NCBI GenBank assembly: GCA_964607835.1
Contig: CAZSLL010000016.1
Coordinates: 1 to 28,470 of the forward strand
From: DAOVFN01 sp964607835
Lineage (GTDB): Archaea > Aenigmatarchaeota > Aenigmatarchaeia > QMZP01
Reading direction: 5' to 3'
DNA: 28,470 nt
The translations under genes and the position numbers were made by a program. Below are positions 6,708-13,669 of this stretch, one piece after another. The notes under the pieces were generated by a model, which saw only the letters and a program-made list of their open reading frames with translations, searched no databases and was not told where the DNA came from. The number at the start of each line of letters is the position of its first letter. Positions within the stretch are counted from its first letter, which is position 1.

Positions 6708-7856
6708 TTGAAGGGAATGCTCCTCTCTGGTTTGATGATATTTCTTCTTGCGCCTGCTCTGGCGGCCGCCCAGACCTATTCTGACATGAACGTGGTCCTG
6801 ACAGACCAGACCCCCAGCCCGGCGGAGCCGGGAAGGAACGCGGACATAGAGATTTCCCTCCAGAACAACGGACTCGGCCAGGCCAGCGGCATCTCAGTGG
6901 AGATAATCCCCACAGGCCCGTTCAGCCTGGTCAAGGGAGACAAGATAAGGACGTTCAACACCATAGCAGGCGACAGCAGCATAAGGCTCATCTACACACT
7001 TAAGGTGGACGACTCCGCGATTGCAGGCACCTATGACCTGGAATTCAGGATATATGACACTCTGACACCCCAGAACTATGTGACCAAGGAGGTTGAGGTC
7101 ACGGTCATCGGGGACGTCAAGATTATTGTGGACGACGTGACCACTACGCCATCAGTGCTCGAGCCAGGGGGCAGCGCCACAATACACGTAACCATGAGGA
7201 GCGTGGGCACAGGGGACGCAAGGCAGTTCGAGGCTTCAATGAACTCCAGCGCTTCTGACCTGGTTCCTGTGCTCTCCGGGGGCAAGGTCTACCTGGGGGA
7301 TTTCGGGGCCGGGACAGAGGTGACCATGGACTTCCTGTTCAACGTGGACCCTGACGCTGACCAGAAGACCTACCCGAGCACACTCACCATTTACTACAGG
7401 GATGAGAACAACCAGCAGCATTCTGAGGCTTTCACGATAGGGGTTCCTGTATCAGGCATTATAAGGTTCGAGCTAGTGAGCATTGAGGCAGACTACGAGG
7501 ACGGCACCCTGGAGATAGAGATAGCCAACAAGGGAACAGGCGACGCCCAGTCTGTCGAGGCCAGGCTGGTGGTGGACGGGGAGACCGTGGGCATTGACTA
7601 CCTGAGCTCTCTCAAGGCCACCAAGAAGACCACGCTGGACTTTCCACTGAGGCTGTCCGGGGAGGCTGAGCTGGTCATAACCTACACAGAGCCCGGGCTC
7701 GCAGAGAGGACACTGACCAAGGAGCTGGGGCCGCTGAACTTCGCCGCACCCAGCGGAGGGGGAATAACCACATTACTGTTCCTGTTAGGGGTCGTGGCCG
7801 TTGGCTACTTTGCCTGGAAGAGATTCTTCAGGAAGCCCGGGGCGAAGAAGCATTAA
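6708..7856 (+). CDS. CARDB/COG1361-like surface protein with C-terminal membrane anchor
   Basis: 382 aa from the TTG at 6708. A signal peptide (LLSGLMIFLLAPALAAAQ) is followed by two or three immunoglobulin-like CARDB repeats: VVLTDQTPSPAEPGRNADIEI, DVTTTPSVLEPGGSATIHV, and a less regular third near residue 250. The end is a membrane segment (ITTLLFLLGVVAVGYFAW) and a basic tail. Such proteins sit on the archaeal cell surface, often beside ABC transporters. The start is uncertain: the TTG has SD AGGTG at 6697-6701 with 6-nt spacing; a GTG at 6699 and an ATG at 6717 are in frame. An ATG at 6691, correctly placed below TATATTAATAT-like DNA, is out of frame by one base. The spacing to the ABC gene suggests functional linkage. 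Confidence 0.75.
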   Translation: MKGMLLSGLMIFLLAPALAAAQTYSDMNVVLTDQTPSPAEPGRNADIEISLQNNGLGQASGISVEIIPTGPFSLVKGDKIRTFNTIAGDSSIRLIYTLKVDDSAIAGTYDLEFRIYDTLTPQNYVTKEVEVTVIGDVKIIVDDVTTTPSVLEPGGSATIHVTMRSVGTGDARQFEASMNSSASDLVPVLSGGKVYLGDFGAGTEVTMDFLFNVDPDADQKTYPSTLTIYYRDENNQQHSEAFTIGVPVSGIIRFELVSIEADYEDGTLEIEIANKGTGDAQSVEARLVVDGETVGIDYLSSLKATKKTTLDFPLRLSGEAELVITYTEPGLAERTLTKELGPLNFAAPSGGGITTLLFLLGVVAVGYFAWKRFFRKPGAKKH

Positions 7857-7916
7857 GCATATAACCCCGCTGTTCTCAAATGATTTAAAGGATTTGTTGT
7901 CATAAGGCTGATTCCG

Positions 7917-8540
7917 ATGGTAAGGGTGACATTCACGCTCATAGGCCTGAACGCGGCCGTTTTCTTCCTCCAGCTCGCCTTCGGGGGCTTCACCGACCTC
8001 TTCGCGCTAACGCCTGAAATGGCCTTCTCAGGGGCTGCGTGGCAGTTCGTGACCTACATGTTCCTGCACGGCGGGTTCATGCACATAGGCATAAACATGT
8101 TCATACTCTTCCTGTTCGGGGAGATTGTGGAGAGGGCCCTGGGGGAAATCCGCTACATACTCTTATACATTATATCAGGCCTCGGGTCTGCCCTTGTTTA
8201 CATAGTGCTCACCGGGTTCTTCGACTCCCCCATGCTCGGGACCCAGATGCTGGGGGCCTCAGGGGCTGTTTTCGGGGTCATGGCGGCCTACGGGCTCATG
8301 TTCCCCAGGGAGAAGATATGGGTACCCATATTCTTCATCCCGCTCCCGGCCATCACAGTGGTTTTCCTGTTCGCGCTGCTCGAGCTCGCCATGGGCCTTT
8401 TCGGCCTGGAGCAGGGCATAGCCAACTTCGGTCACTTCGGGGGCATCGTGACAGGAGTGGCCATGACATGGTACTGGAAGAAGACAGCCCGGCCAAGGAG
8501 CGATAGCGATAGAAGGAACTATGAGTTCTTCTGGCAATAA
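7917..8540 (+). CDS. Rhomboid-family intramembrane serine protease
   Basis: 207 aa with six membrane segments. Catalytic residues are present: GASGAVFG (Ser115) in TM4 and HFGG (His173) in TM6. The oxyanion-side motif HGGFMHIGINMFIL (H51, H56, N60) is in TM2, and the L1 loop lacks a clear WR pair. It cleaves membrane proteins within the bilayer; substrates unknown. A TATA-like ATTTAAAG at 7882-7889 lies ~28 nt upstream of the ATG, giving a leaderless start. It follows the surface protein in the same direction by 60 bp but with its own promoter. Confidence 0.92.
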   Translation: MVRVTFTLIGLNAAVFFLQLAFGGFTDLFALTPEMAFSGAAWQFVTYMFLHGGFMHIGINMFILFLFGEIVERALGEIRYILLYIISGLGSALVYIVLTGFFDSPMLGTQMLGASGAVFGVMAAYGLMFPREKIWVPIFFIPLPAITVVFLFALLELAMGLFGLEQGIANFGHFGGIVTGVAMTWYWKKTARPRSDSDRRNYEFFWQ

Positions 8541-8627
8541 GCCTTTACAGGAGCTGCCACTTCCAAAAACGCTTAAGCCAAACTTATGTCTCTGCAATGG
8601 GTTCCGCGTGTGAAGCCGCAATGCACA

Positions 8628-9062
8628 TCAGTCAGCCCTGAGGTAGATGTCACCAACCCCCTCCACATTGACCATTACAGAAGGGAAAGGTATGACCTTG
8701 CCTTCCCTCTTTGTCAGCCAGACGCAGTAACTCGCGTCGATGCGAGGGTTCTTTTCGTGAATCCCCTCAATCCTGGAGGTCATCATGTCAACCCTTTCCA
8801 AATACCTCTCCTGTAAATCAGGCCTTTTCGAGGCAATCCTCTCAAAAAAATCTTTCACATCATCCGGGCACTCGAAGCAGTACCTGTCCCTTACATCTAT
8901 CCTCCTCTGGTGCCTGCCTCGGAAGAAGTTTAAAGAAGCCCTGAGATTGTCCTGGGACATGTCGCCCCTGAGCTTCAGCTTTGCGAGGGAGATAAGTCCA
9001 TTCCTGTAAGTCATGAAGTCCCTGTATTCCATTCTGGGCTCGCTCAGGGGATAATTCTCCAT
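8628..9062 (-). CDS. Hypothetical protein
   Basis: 144 aa, soluble, mixed alpha/beta, many charged residues. It has two Cys close together (YCFEC) and a C-terminal beta region (VIPFPSVMVNVEGVGDIYL). Helices in the middle are Arg/Glu/Asp rich. Start: the ATG at 9062 has SD AAGGTGG with good spacing and lies below the shared TATA at 9108-9116; an ATG at 9137 in frame is upstream of TATA and is rejected. No family recognised. Confidence 0.65.
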   Translation of the reverse strand: MENYPLSEPRMEYRDFMTYRNGLISLAKLKLRGDMSQDNLRASLNFFRGRHQRRIDVRDRYCFECPDDVKDFFERIASKRPDLQERYLERVDMMTSRIEGIHEKNPRIDASYCVWLTKREGKVIPFPSVMVNVEGVGDIYLRAD

Positions 9063-9107
9063 ATGAACCACCTTTCTGTGGTGAATATTCCATGATTTGG
9101 CATTCCT

Positions 9108-9116
9108 ATTTATATA
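9108..9116. promoter_or_regulatory. Shared TATA box between two divergent small genes
   Basis: ATTTATATA reads as TATATAAAT on the other strand. The plus gene starts at 9136, 20-28 nt on (leaderless). The minus gene would start transcription near 9083, leaving a ~20-nt leader with an SD. This is the second case in the window of divergent genes apparently served by one TATA element. Confidence 0.5.
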
Positions 9117-9135
9117 CCCAAACCTATTCTTTAGC

Positions 9136-9315
9136 ATGGCCGGCTACAAGAACAACCACAGGCAGGGCAGGGAATACGAGTTCGAGCCCAGGGGAGGCAG
9201 GTACAGCGGCATCCCCAAGACAACGGGCTATGTCGAGCCCATAGTCAACGGCGGCCTGGAATCGCCCGGCCAGCGCGCATTCTTCAGGAAGATTTCCCTG
9301 GAACCGATATTCTGA
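9136..9315 (+). CDS. Small basic hypothetical protein
   Basis: 59 aa. It starts MAGYKNNHRQGREYEFEPRG and ends FFRKISLEPIF; rich in Arg, Gly, Tyr and Asn, without a membrane segment, probably partly disordered. The start follows from the TATA at 9108-9116, leaving the ATG at 9136 leaderless; an in-frame ATG at 9097 lies before the TATA. No family recognised. The 74-bp gap to porA downstream holds nothing I can identify. Confidence 0.5.
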   Translation: MAGYKNNHRQGREYEFEPRGGRYSGIPKTTGYVEPIVNGGLESPGQRAFFRKISLEPIF

Positions 9316-9389
9316 GTATCAGAGAAAAAATCATTGGAAGATAAATGGAGCCCCGTTTGATGCAAATCCCTTTTCCTGGAAAAGACCCC

Positions 9390-10520
9390 CTACATTATCC
9401 ATTCCACGGTTTCCTTTCCGGATTTGACCTTCCTGCAGATTCCCCTGACGTCGTCCAGGGTTATGTCACGGCCGCCTATTCCCACGATGAAGCTTGAGAG
9501 AACGGGCCGGCTCTTTGCACCGTAGAGGCATGACCTTATCTCATCGTAAAGCGCCCCGTTTGCGCCCAGGGAGATGTCCTTCTCCATTACCCCCACTGAT
9601 TCCACTCCCTCGAGGGCCTTCCTGAGCTCCTCGCCAGGGAACGGCCTGTAGCTCTTCATTTTGATGATTCCCAGGTCCTCCTTCTCAGCCACGGCCCTGG
9701 CTGTGCCCGTCATGGAGCCGATTGTGATTAAACAATGCTTCTTTCCCTTCATGCCTATCTCCTCTATGAGCCCGTTGCCGTACTTCCTGCCGAACCCCTT
9801 CCCGAAGTCGGTGTTGACCTTCCTTATGATGTCCTTGCTCGCAAGGAGCGCGTCATGGTTCTGCCTCTTGAAAATGGGGTAGTAGTGCGGGGTGGCCAGG
9901 GTGCCCATGCTCACGGGCTTCCTGGTGTCTATCTCGTACTTGGGCTTGTACTTGGGAACGAAGGATTTGACCTGTCCTTTGCCGGCGTACTCCACAGGTT
10001 CGTACACATGGGAAAGCATGAACCCGTCCATGCACACCATTATGGGAAGCTCGGCCTCCTGGGCAATCCTGAAGGCCTGTATCTGGGTGTCGAATGCCTC
10101 CTGCCCGTCCTCCACGTAGAGCTGAATCCATCCGTTGTCCCTCTGGGAGAAGGAGTCCTGCTGGTCGTTCCATATGTTGAGCTGGCCGGAGAGGGCCCGG
10201 TTGACCACGGTCATGGTTATGGGAAGCCTCATGGCTGAGGCTATGAACAGAATCTCGTGCATGAGGGCAATTCCCTGCCCTGAGGTGGCTGTGTAGGCCC
10301 TCATGCCCGCTGCCTGGGCCCCTATGCAGGCCGAGATGGCTGACTGCTCTGACTCCACGTTTATCTTGGTGGCCCTGACCTCACCGTCAGCGGCCATCTG
10401 GGACAGCTTTTCAGACACGTGGGTCTGGGGGGTTATGGGATATATCGCCATGACATCAGGCTCGCAGAGTTTCACGGCCTCCGCGACCGCATGCGAAACT
10501 TCGACTACATTTTTCGCCAT
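9390..10520 (-). CDS. porA: Pyruvate (2-oxoacid):ferredoxin oxidoreductase, alpha subunit
   Basis: 376 aa. It has the alpha-subunit hallmarks: YPITPQT near the N terminus, NVESEQSAISACIGAQAAG with the conserved Glu that activates thiamine diphosphate, TATSGQGIALMHE, and the C-terminal domain with KMKSYRPFPGEEL and MEKDISLGANGAL. The enzyme oxidises pyruvate or a related 2-oxoacid to acyl-CoA and CO2, reducing ferredoxin. Start at the ATG at 10520, with SD AGTGAT overlapping the porD stop; a GTG at 10529 also opens the frame. Gene order is gamma-delta-alpha as in archaeal por operons, but the beta subunit gene normally next is absent: divergent or unrelated small genes follow. Pyruvate versus other 2-oxoacid specificity cannot be read here. 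Confidence 0.92.
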   Translation of the reverse strand: MAKNVVEVSHAVAEAVKLCEPDVMAIYPITPQTHVSEKLSQMAADGEVRATKINVESEQSAISACIGAQAAGMRAYTATSGQGIALMHEILFIASAMRLPITMTVVNRALSGQLNIWNDQQDSFSQRDNGWIQLYVEDGQEAFDTQIQAFRIAQEAELPIMVCMDGFMLSHVYEPVEYAGKGQVKSFVPKYKPKYEIDTRKPVSMGTLATPHYYPIFKRQNHDALLASKDIIRKVNTDFGKGFGRKYGNGLIEEIGMKGKKHCLITIGSMTGTARAVAEKEDLGIIKMKSYRPFPGEELRKALEGVESVGVMEKDISLGANGALYDEIRSCLYGAKSRPVLSSFIVGIGGRDITLDDVRGICRKVKSGKETVEWIM

Positions 10521-10525
10521 AAAAA

Positions 10526-10804
10526 TCACTTCTTGTCCATCTCCTGCTCAATCGCTTTGTGGGGGCACTCGCCCATGCATATCATGCAGCCCTTGCAGAA
10601 GTCGAAATTGACCACTGCTTTTTTCTTCCCGCCCACGGACTTAATCTCAATGCAGGCCTCAGGGCAGTAGTGTGTGCATATCCCGCACGCAACGCACTTC
10701 TCAGTGATTACGGGCCTGAATGTCCTCCAGGACCCTGTCTTGTTGTTCCTGGAAGATCCGGGCTTGTCTGCCACACCTCCAAGGTTTGGTCGCTTCTCTG
10801 CCAT
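10526..10804 (-). CDS. porD: 2-oxoacid:ferredoxin oxidoreductase, delta (2[4Fe-4S] ferredoxin) subunit
   Basis: 92 aa. Two tetracysteine motifs: CVACGICTHYCPEAC and CKGCMICMGECPHKA, each C-x2-C-x2-C-x3-C-P. The N-terminal FRPVITEKC and the Lys-rich region between motifs are usual for PorD. It passes electrons from the catalytic core to ferredoxin. Start: ATG at 10804 with SD GGAAGGAG. An in-frame ATG at 10861 would add 19 residues encoded by the leader repeat; I reject it because the same repeat before rpsE is in a different frame. Its stop overlaps the porA SD. Confidence 0.92.
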   Translation of the reverse strand: MAEKRPNLGGVADKPGSSRNNKTGSWRTFRPVITEKCVACGICTHYCPEACIEIKSVGGKKKAVVNFDFCKGCMICMGECPHKAIEQEMDKK

Positions 10805-10820
10805 ACATTCTCCTTCCGCT

Positions 10821-10871
10821 GCCTTCAGCCGGCATACGCTTCTGCACCATCCGGCCTTCATCGCATGAAGG
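10821..10871 (-). repeat. Structured leader repeat upstream of porD
   Basis: Positions 10821-10860, read on the minus strand, match 26115-26154 on the plus strand over 40 bases without a mismatch. The matched part contains CCGGCTGAAG and the spacer ATGGTGCAGAAGCGTATG. The adjacent bases form a hairpin, CCTTCAT-CGC-ATGAAGG at 10855-10871 (plus-strand reading). The element ends just before the porD SD, in the 86-bp porC-porD gap. The copy before rpsE sits in the same place relative to the SD. Confidence 0.8.
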
Positions 10872-10890
10872 CACTCCGGTGCGGATTGTT

Positions 10891-11421
10891 TTACTCTGCC
10901 TTGGTTTCCTCGTAGGCCTTCTTTATGAGCTCCTTGTTCTTGTCGGCAAGGACCTTTGGGAAGTTCTTCTCTATTGCATCGAGAATCCCGTCCAGCGTCA
11001 CCAGGCCGGTGGTCTTCGCGAAAACCCCGAGTATTGCGGTGTTGACTATGTTCCTTCCCAGTATCTTCATGGCAAGCTCAGTGGCGTCGCAATAGTGGGT
11101 CTTGTTCCTGAATTCTGCGTCACCAGGCTTTCCGTTGATGATGATTTCCGTTTCTGGTTTCATGCCCTCTGTAATCTCAGGCAGACCGCAAAGGGTTGGG
11201 TCCATGATAATGACATAGTCAGGGCTGTATATCTGTGACCTTATGGTTATGGGCTCCTCTGATATCCTGGCGAATGCCTTTATGGGTGCGCCCCTTCTCT
11301 CCACGCCGAAGGCGGGGAAGCCCTGGGAGTACTTGTCGTCATGCCCTGCGGCCATTGCCAGAAGAGAGGCGGCTGTAACAGCGCCCTGGCCGCCCCTTCC
11401 GTGAATCCTTATCTCAATCAT
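10891..11421 (-). CDS. porC: 2-oxoacid:ferredoxin oxidoreductase, gamma subunit
   Basis: 176 aa, the usual length. It starts MIEIRIHGRGGQGAVTAASLLA, the gamma-subunit glycine-rich signature, followed by the typical QGFPAFGVERRGAP and a Rossmann-like core (DYVIIMDPTL), and ends with a helical tail (FPKVLADKNKELIKKAYEET). It binds CoA and completes the catalytic heterotetramer. It is first in the operon: TATA ATTTATAA at ~11502-11510 (minus), with a ~55-nt leader that contains a hairpin and a six-codon upstream frame. Confidence 0.92.
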   Translation of the reverse strand: MIEIRIHGRGGQGAVTAASLLAMAAGHDDKYSQGFPAFGVERRGAPIKAFARISEEPITIRSQIYSPDYVIIMDPTLCGLPEITEGMKPETEIIINGKPGDAEFRNKTHYCDATELAMKILGRNIVNTAILGVFAKTTGLVTLDGILDAIEKNFPKVLADKNKELIKKAYEETKAE

Positions 11422-11441
11422 CAGTCTTCTACCCTTGCCAT
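11421..11441 (-). other. Possible upstream mini-ORF (MARVED) in the porC leader
   Basis: ATG GCA AGG GTA GAA GAC TGA, whose TGA shares its A with the porC start codon (TGATG). It could couple translation to porC, or be chance. There is no strong SD in front of it. Confidence 0.25.
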
Positions 11442-11447
11442 CTGTAC

Positions 11448-11474
11448 CCGCAGGATCCTGAGAACGCCCTGCGG
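11448..11474 (-). promoter_or_regulatory. Hairpin in the porCDA 5' leader
   Basis: CCGCAGG (11448-11454) and CCTGCGG (11468-11474) are perfect complements around a 13-nt loop. It lies between the expected transcription start (~11477) and the porC start, so it would be at the very 5' end of the por mRNA. It may be an operator in DNA or a structured leader in RNA. Confidence 0.4.
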
Positions 11475-11538
11475 ATTACCTAATCTTTTGTCATTCTAGG
11501 TTATAAATGGCTTGCCAGGGCAATGGCGAAAGTCGAAC

Positions 11539-11744
11539 TCAGAATGATTTAAGAGGGTTGTCAGTAACTGCGGGCGTGTACTCTGGAGGGTATCCGAAAT
11601 TGACTGCGTAGCCTTTCCTCTCAAAGTAGTCCATGACCACAAGTATCCTGCCCATGCCATAAAAATTCTTGTGGCCGACTCCATTGTCCCTACCACACGG
11701 CACACTACGCCAAGGCAGTTGTTATCCCAGATAAATGCTTCCAT
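11539..11744 (-). pseudogene. Small gene with a one-base frameshift at a homopolymer
   Basis: From the ATG at 11744 the frame reads MEAFIWDNNCLGVVCRVVG...ESATRIF, then enters an implausible Trp/Ser/Thr-rich tail. The overlapping frame reads on as YGMGRILVVMDYFERKGYAV and ends PAVTDNPLKSF at a TGA at 11539-11541, with codon use like the neighbours. One extra T in the T5 run (plus strand A5, 11661-11665) joins the two into a 68-residue protein. A TATA-like CTTTTAAG sits ~26 nt above the ATG. This is either a recent pseudogene, a sequencing error in a homopolymer, or a real frameshift. Function not recognised. Confidence 0.5.
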
Positions 11745-11780
11745 AACAGAGTCTCGCTAGAAACCCTTAAAAGGGGCTTA

Positions 11781-12581
11781 TCAGAACCTGTGCCCCAGCC
11801 TCTCGAATATCTCCTTCATCTTCAGGGAATCCTTCCATGTTATGGGGCTCTCTGATATTATGGTGGCGTCCATGCCCCTTTCCAGTATTCCACGGGCAAG
11901 GGGCTCAAAGGGCGGGCTTCCGTCCAGCACCTTGTGACTGAGCTCGCCTTTCAGGCCGTAGTTGATGTTGGAGAAATGCACGTGGATGTGCTTGTGGCCT
12001 GCCTTCCTGATTTTGTCAAGGGCATTATCATAATCTATGTTGCCCCTGTTCCTTGCGTATAGATGGGCGAAGTCAACGCAGAATGAGCACCCGGTCTCCC
12101 TGGAGGCGTCAAGAACCTCGTCCAGTGTGCCCCACTGGGAGACCTTCCCCGTGGTCTCGGGGGCGAGCCTGACATCCCAGCCCTTCCTCTCGATATGCTC
12201 CTGCATGCCTTTCAGAGCCTCAATGACTATCCTGTGCACGTTATCCGGGGACAGCTTTCCGTAGAACGCAGCGTGGAACACGATGTCCTTTGCCCCCATG
12301 AGGTGGCCGCGCTCGCATGAGTCCAGGATTCGCTTAACGCTGGCCTTCCTCTTCTCATCCTCTGCCGAGGCCAGGTTCACGTAATAGGGGGCATGGATGC
12401 TGAGGCTAACCCCCTGCTTCATGGCCTCCTCGCCAACCTTCCTGGCCAGCTCAGGCCTCATGTGAACCCCCCGGACGAACTCCACCTCCATGCACTGGAG
12501 GCCGAGCTCCTTCACCTTCCCGATGCCCTCCAGGGTGCTGGAGGCAGGGCTTCCCGCGGGCCCGAGCCTTATCACTGCCAT
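11781..12581 (-). CDS. nfo: Endonuclease IV-like AP endonuclease (TIM barrel)
   Basis: 266 aa, slightly shorter than the family (~280). Zinc-ligand motifs of the endonuclease IV barrel are in order: SIHAPYYVNLAS, VFHAAFYGK, LAPETTGK, CVDFAHLYARN, HIHVHFSN and ISESPI. These match the archaeal deoxyribonuclease IV group, which cuts DNA 5' to abasic sites. Its start overlaps the end of the preceding TIM-barrel gene by 10 bp, so the two are one translational unit. A sugar isomerase role is less likely because of the SIHAPY and PETTGK motifs. Confidence 0.82.
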   Translation of the reverse strand: MAVIRLGPAGSPASSTLEGIGKVKELGLQCMEVEFVRGVHMRPELARKVGEEAMKQGVSLSIHAPYYVNLASAEDEKRKASVKRILDSCERGHLMGAKDIVFHAAFYGKLSPDNVHRIVIEALKGMQEHIERKGWDVRLAPETTGKVSQWGTLDEVLDASRETGCSFCVDFAHLYARNRGNIDYDNALDKIRKAGHKHIHVHFSNINYGLKGELSHKVLDGSPPFEPLARGILERGMDATIISESPITWKDSLKMKEIFERLGHRF

Positions 12582-13381
12582 GCCTCCTCCTCCGCTGCCC
12601 TTATAATCTTCAGTGACTGCTTCAGGTCCTTCCTTCCTGAGAATATCTCCAGTGTCGCGGTCTTGCCATAGCCGAGCTTCATGAGCATCCCCATGACCTC
12701 AAAATAATCTATCTCACCCTGCCCCAGGCCCAGATGCTCATCAAACATCCCGGTGTTGTCAGAGAAATGCAGGTGCTCCAGCCTTTTTGGAGCCAGCCTC
12801 AGGTACTTCCTCACTCCGTTCATTCCCCCTTCCAGGAAGGCGTGCCCCACGTCCACGTGAACCCCCAGCCCAGGGACGCTGTCAATTATGCCTTTGTAGT
12901 CCCTGACGTCAGTGGTTTCGGGGTCAGGCATGTTCTCCAGGACAATGAGAATGCCCTTTCCATTCGCGTAAGATACGAGCTCCCTCATGCTCGCAGAGAA
13001 GTTCCTCAGGGCCACCCTCTTGTGTGCCCTGGACTGTTTGTACATGCCCGAAAGTAGAGGGCCGTGAACGTTCATTTTCCTGCACCCCAGGGACGCGGAA
13101 ATGCCCGCGTACCTCTTGAGCACGGACAGCCAGGCATCCCTGACCTCACTGTATTCTGACCACAGGTCACTCCAGTAGGCGGTATGGCCCACAGGCCCGT
13201 GCGGGAAGGTCTTCAGGGAATCGAGCAGCCTCTTCCTGTTCTTTTCCAGCAGCCTCTCGTGGCCCCCTGGAATCTCCATCCCGATTTCGAGGTAGTCGAA
13301 TCCCATCTTCCTCGCGGCCATGGCCTCCCTGATGATGTTCCTGGACGGATTGGTGGTCATCCCGTAGCTTATAGTTCCCAT
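12572..13381 (-). CDS. Xylose isomerase-like TIM barrel protein (sugar phosphate isomerase/epimerase family)
   Basis: 269 aa. The barrel strands carry FDYLEIGMEIPGG, MNVHGPL, ILIVLENMPDPETTD, GVHVDVGHAF, LEHLHFSDN and TATLEIFSG: Glu, Asp and His in the metal-binding positions of COG1082/AP_endonuc_2 proteins. The substrate is unknown; it may be a sugar isomerase/epimerase or a second repair-type enzyme. It is the first gene of a pair with endonuclease IV, which begins inside its last codons. The two proteins are related in fold but not close in sequence. Confidence 0.8.
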   Translation of the reverse strand: MGTISYGMTTNPSRNIIREAMAARKMGFDYLEIGMEIPGGHERLLEKNRKRLLDSLKTFPHGPVGHTAYWSDLWSEYSEVRDAWLSVLKRYAGISASLGCRKMNVHGPLLSGMYKQSRAHKRVALRNFSASMRELVSYANGKGILIVLENMPDPETTDVRDYKGIIDSVPGLGVHVDVGHAFLEGGMNGVRKYLRLAPKRLEHLHFSDNTGMFDEHLGLGQGEIDYFEVMGMLMKLGYGKTATLEIFSGRKDLKQSLKIIRAAEEEAWQ

Positions 13382-13418
13382 TATCAGGATTTGGTTCCCG
13401 GCGTTAAAAAGAGCGGGC

Positions 13419-13583
13419 TTATATGATGAAGCCCAGCTTGAGGAGAATCTCCAGTGTTATTATGGCCCCGCAGGCTATGGCAACGTGCTCGGGCCTGAAC
13501 TTTATCCTTTCCTTTGACTCGTCGAAGTACCTCACGAGCCCTGCAGTGCTCTGTGGCATCTGGACCTTGTTCTTCTTGGCCAT
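13419..13583 (-). CDS. secG: Preprotein translocase subunit Sec61beta (archaeal SecG)
   Basis: 54 aa. MAKKNKVQMPQSTAGLVRYFDE is the typical cytosolic start (polar, then AGLVRYFDE), followed by KFRPEHVAI and a single membrane helix (ACGAIITLEILLKLGFII). It is the small non-essential subunit of the SecYEG channel; SecY itself begins at the right end of this window. A longer in-frame start at 13655 is rejected: TATA-like CATATTTAA at ~13606-13614 puts the transcript start close to the ATG at 13583. Confidence 0.9.
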   Translation of the reverse strand: MAKKNKVQMPQSTAGLVRYFDESKERIKFRPEHVAIACGAIITLEILLKLGFII

Positions 13584-13669
13584 GTTATCACATTCGTTCT
13601 CCGGAGTTAAATATGAGTGTGTGCCGGGAATAGCCCGCTTTCTGTTGACCCGCACCCAGTAAAGGGGTA

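Noticed and set aside
8598..8642. 14-codon reading frame after the rhomboid gene
   Set aside because: Too short to support, and it overlaps the end of the hypothetical gene on the other strand.
10805..10861. 19-residue extension of PorD from the ATG at 10861
   Set aside because: It also consists of the leader repeat, and the ATG at 10804 has a strong SD.
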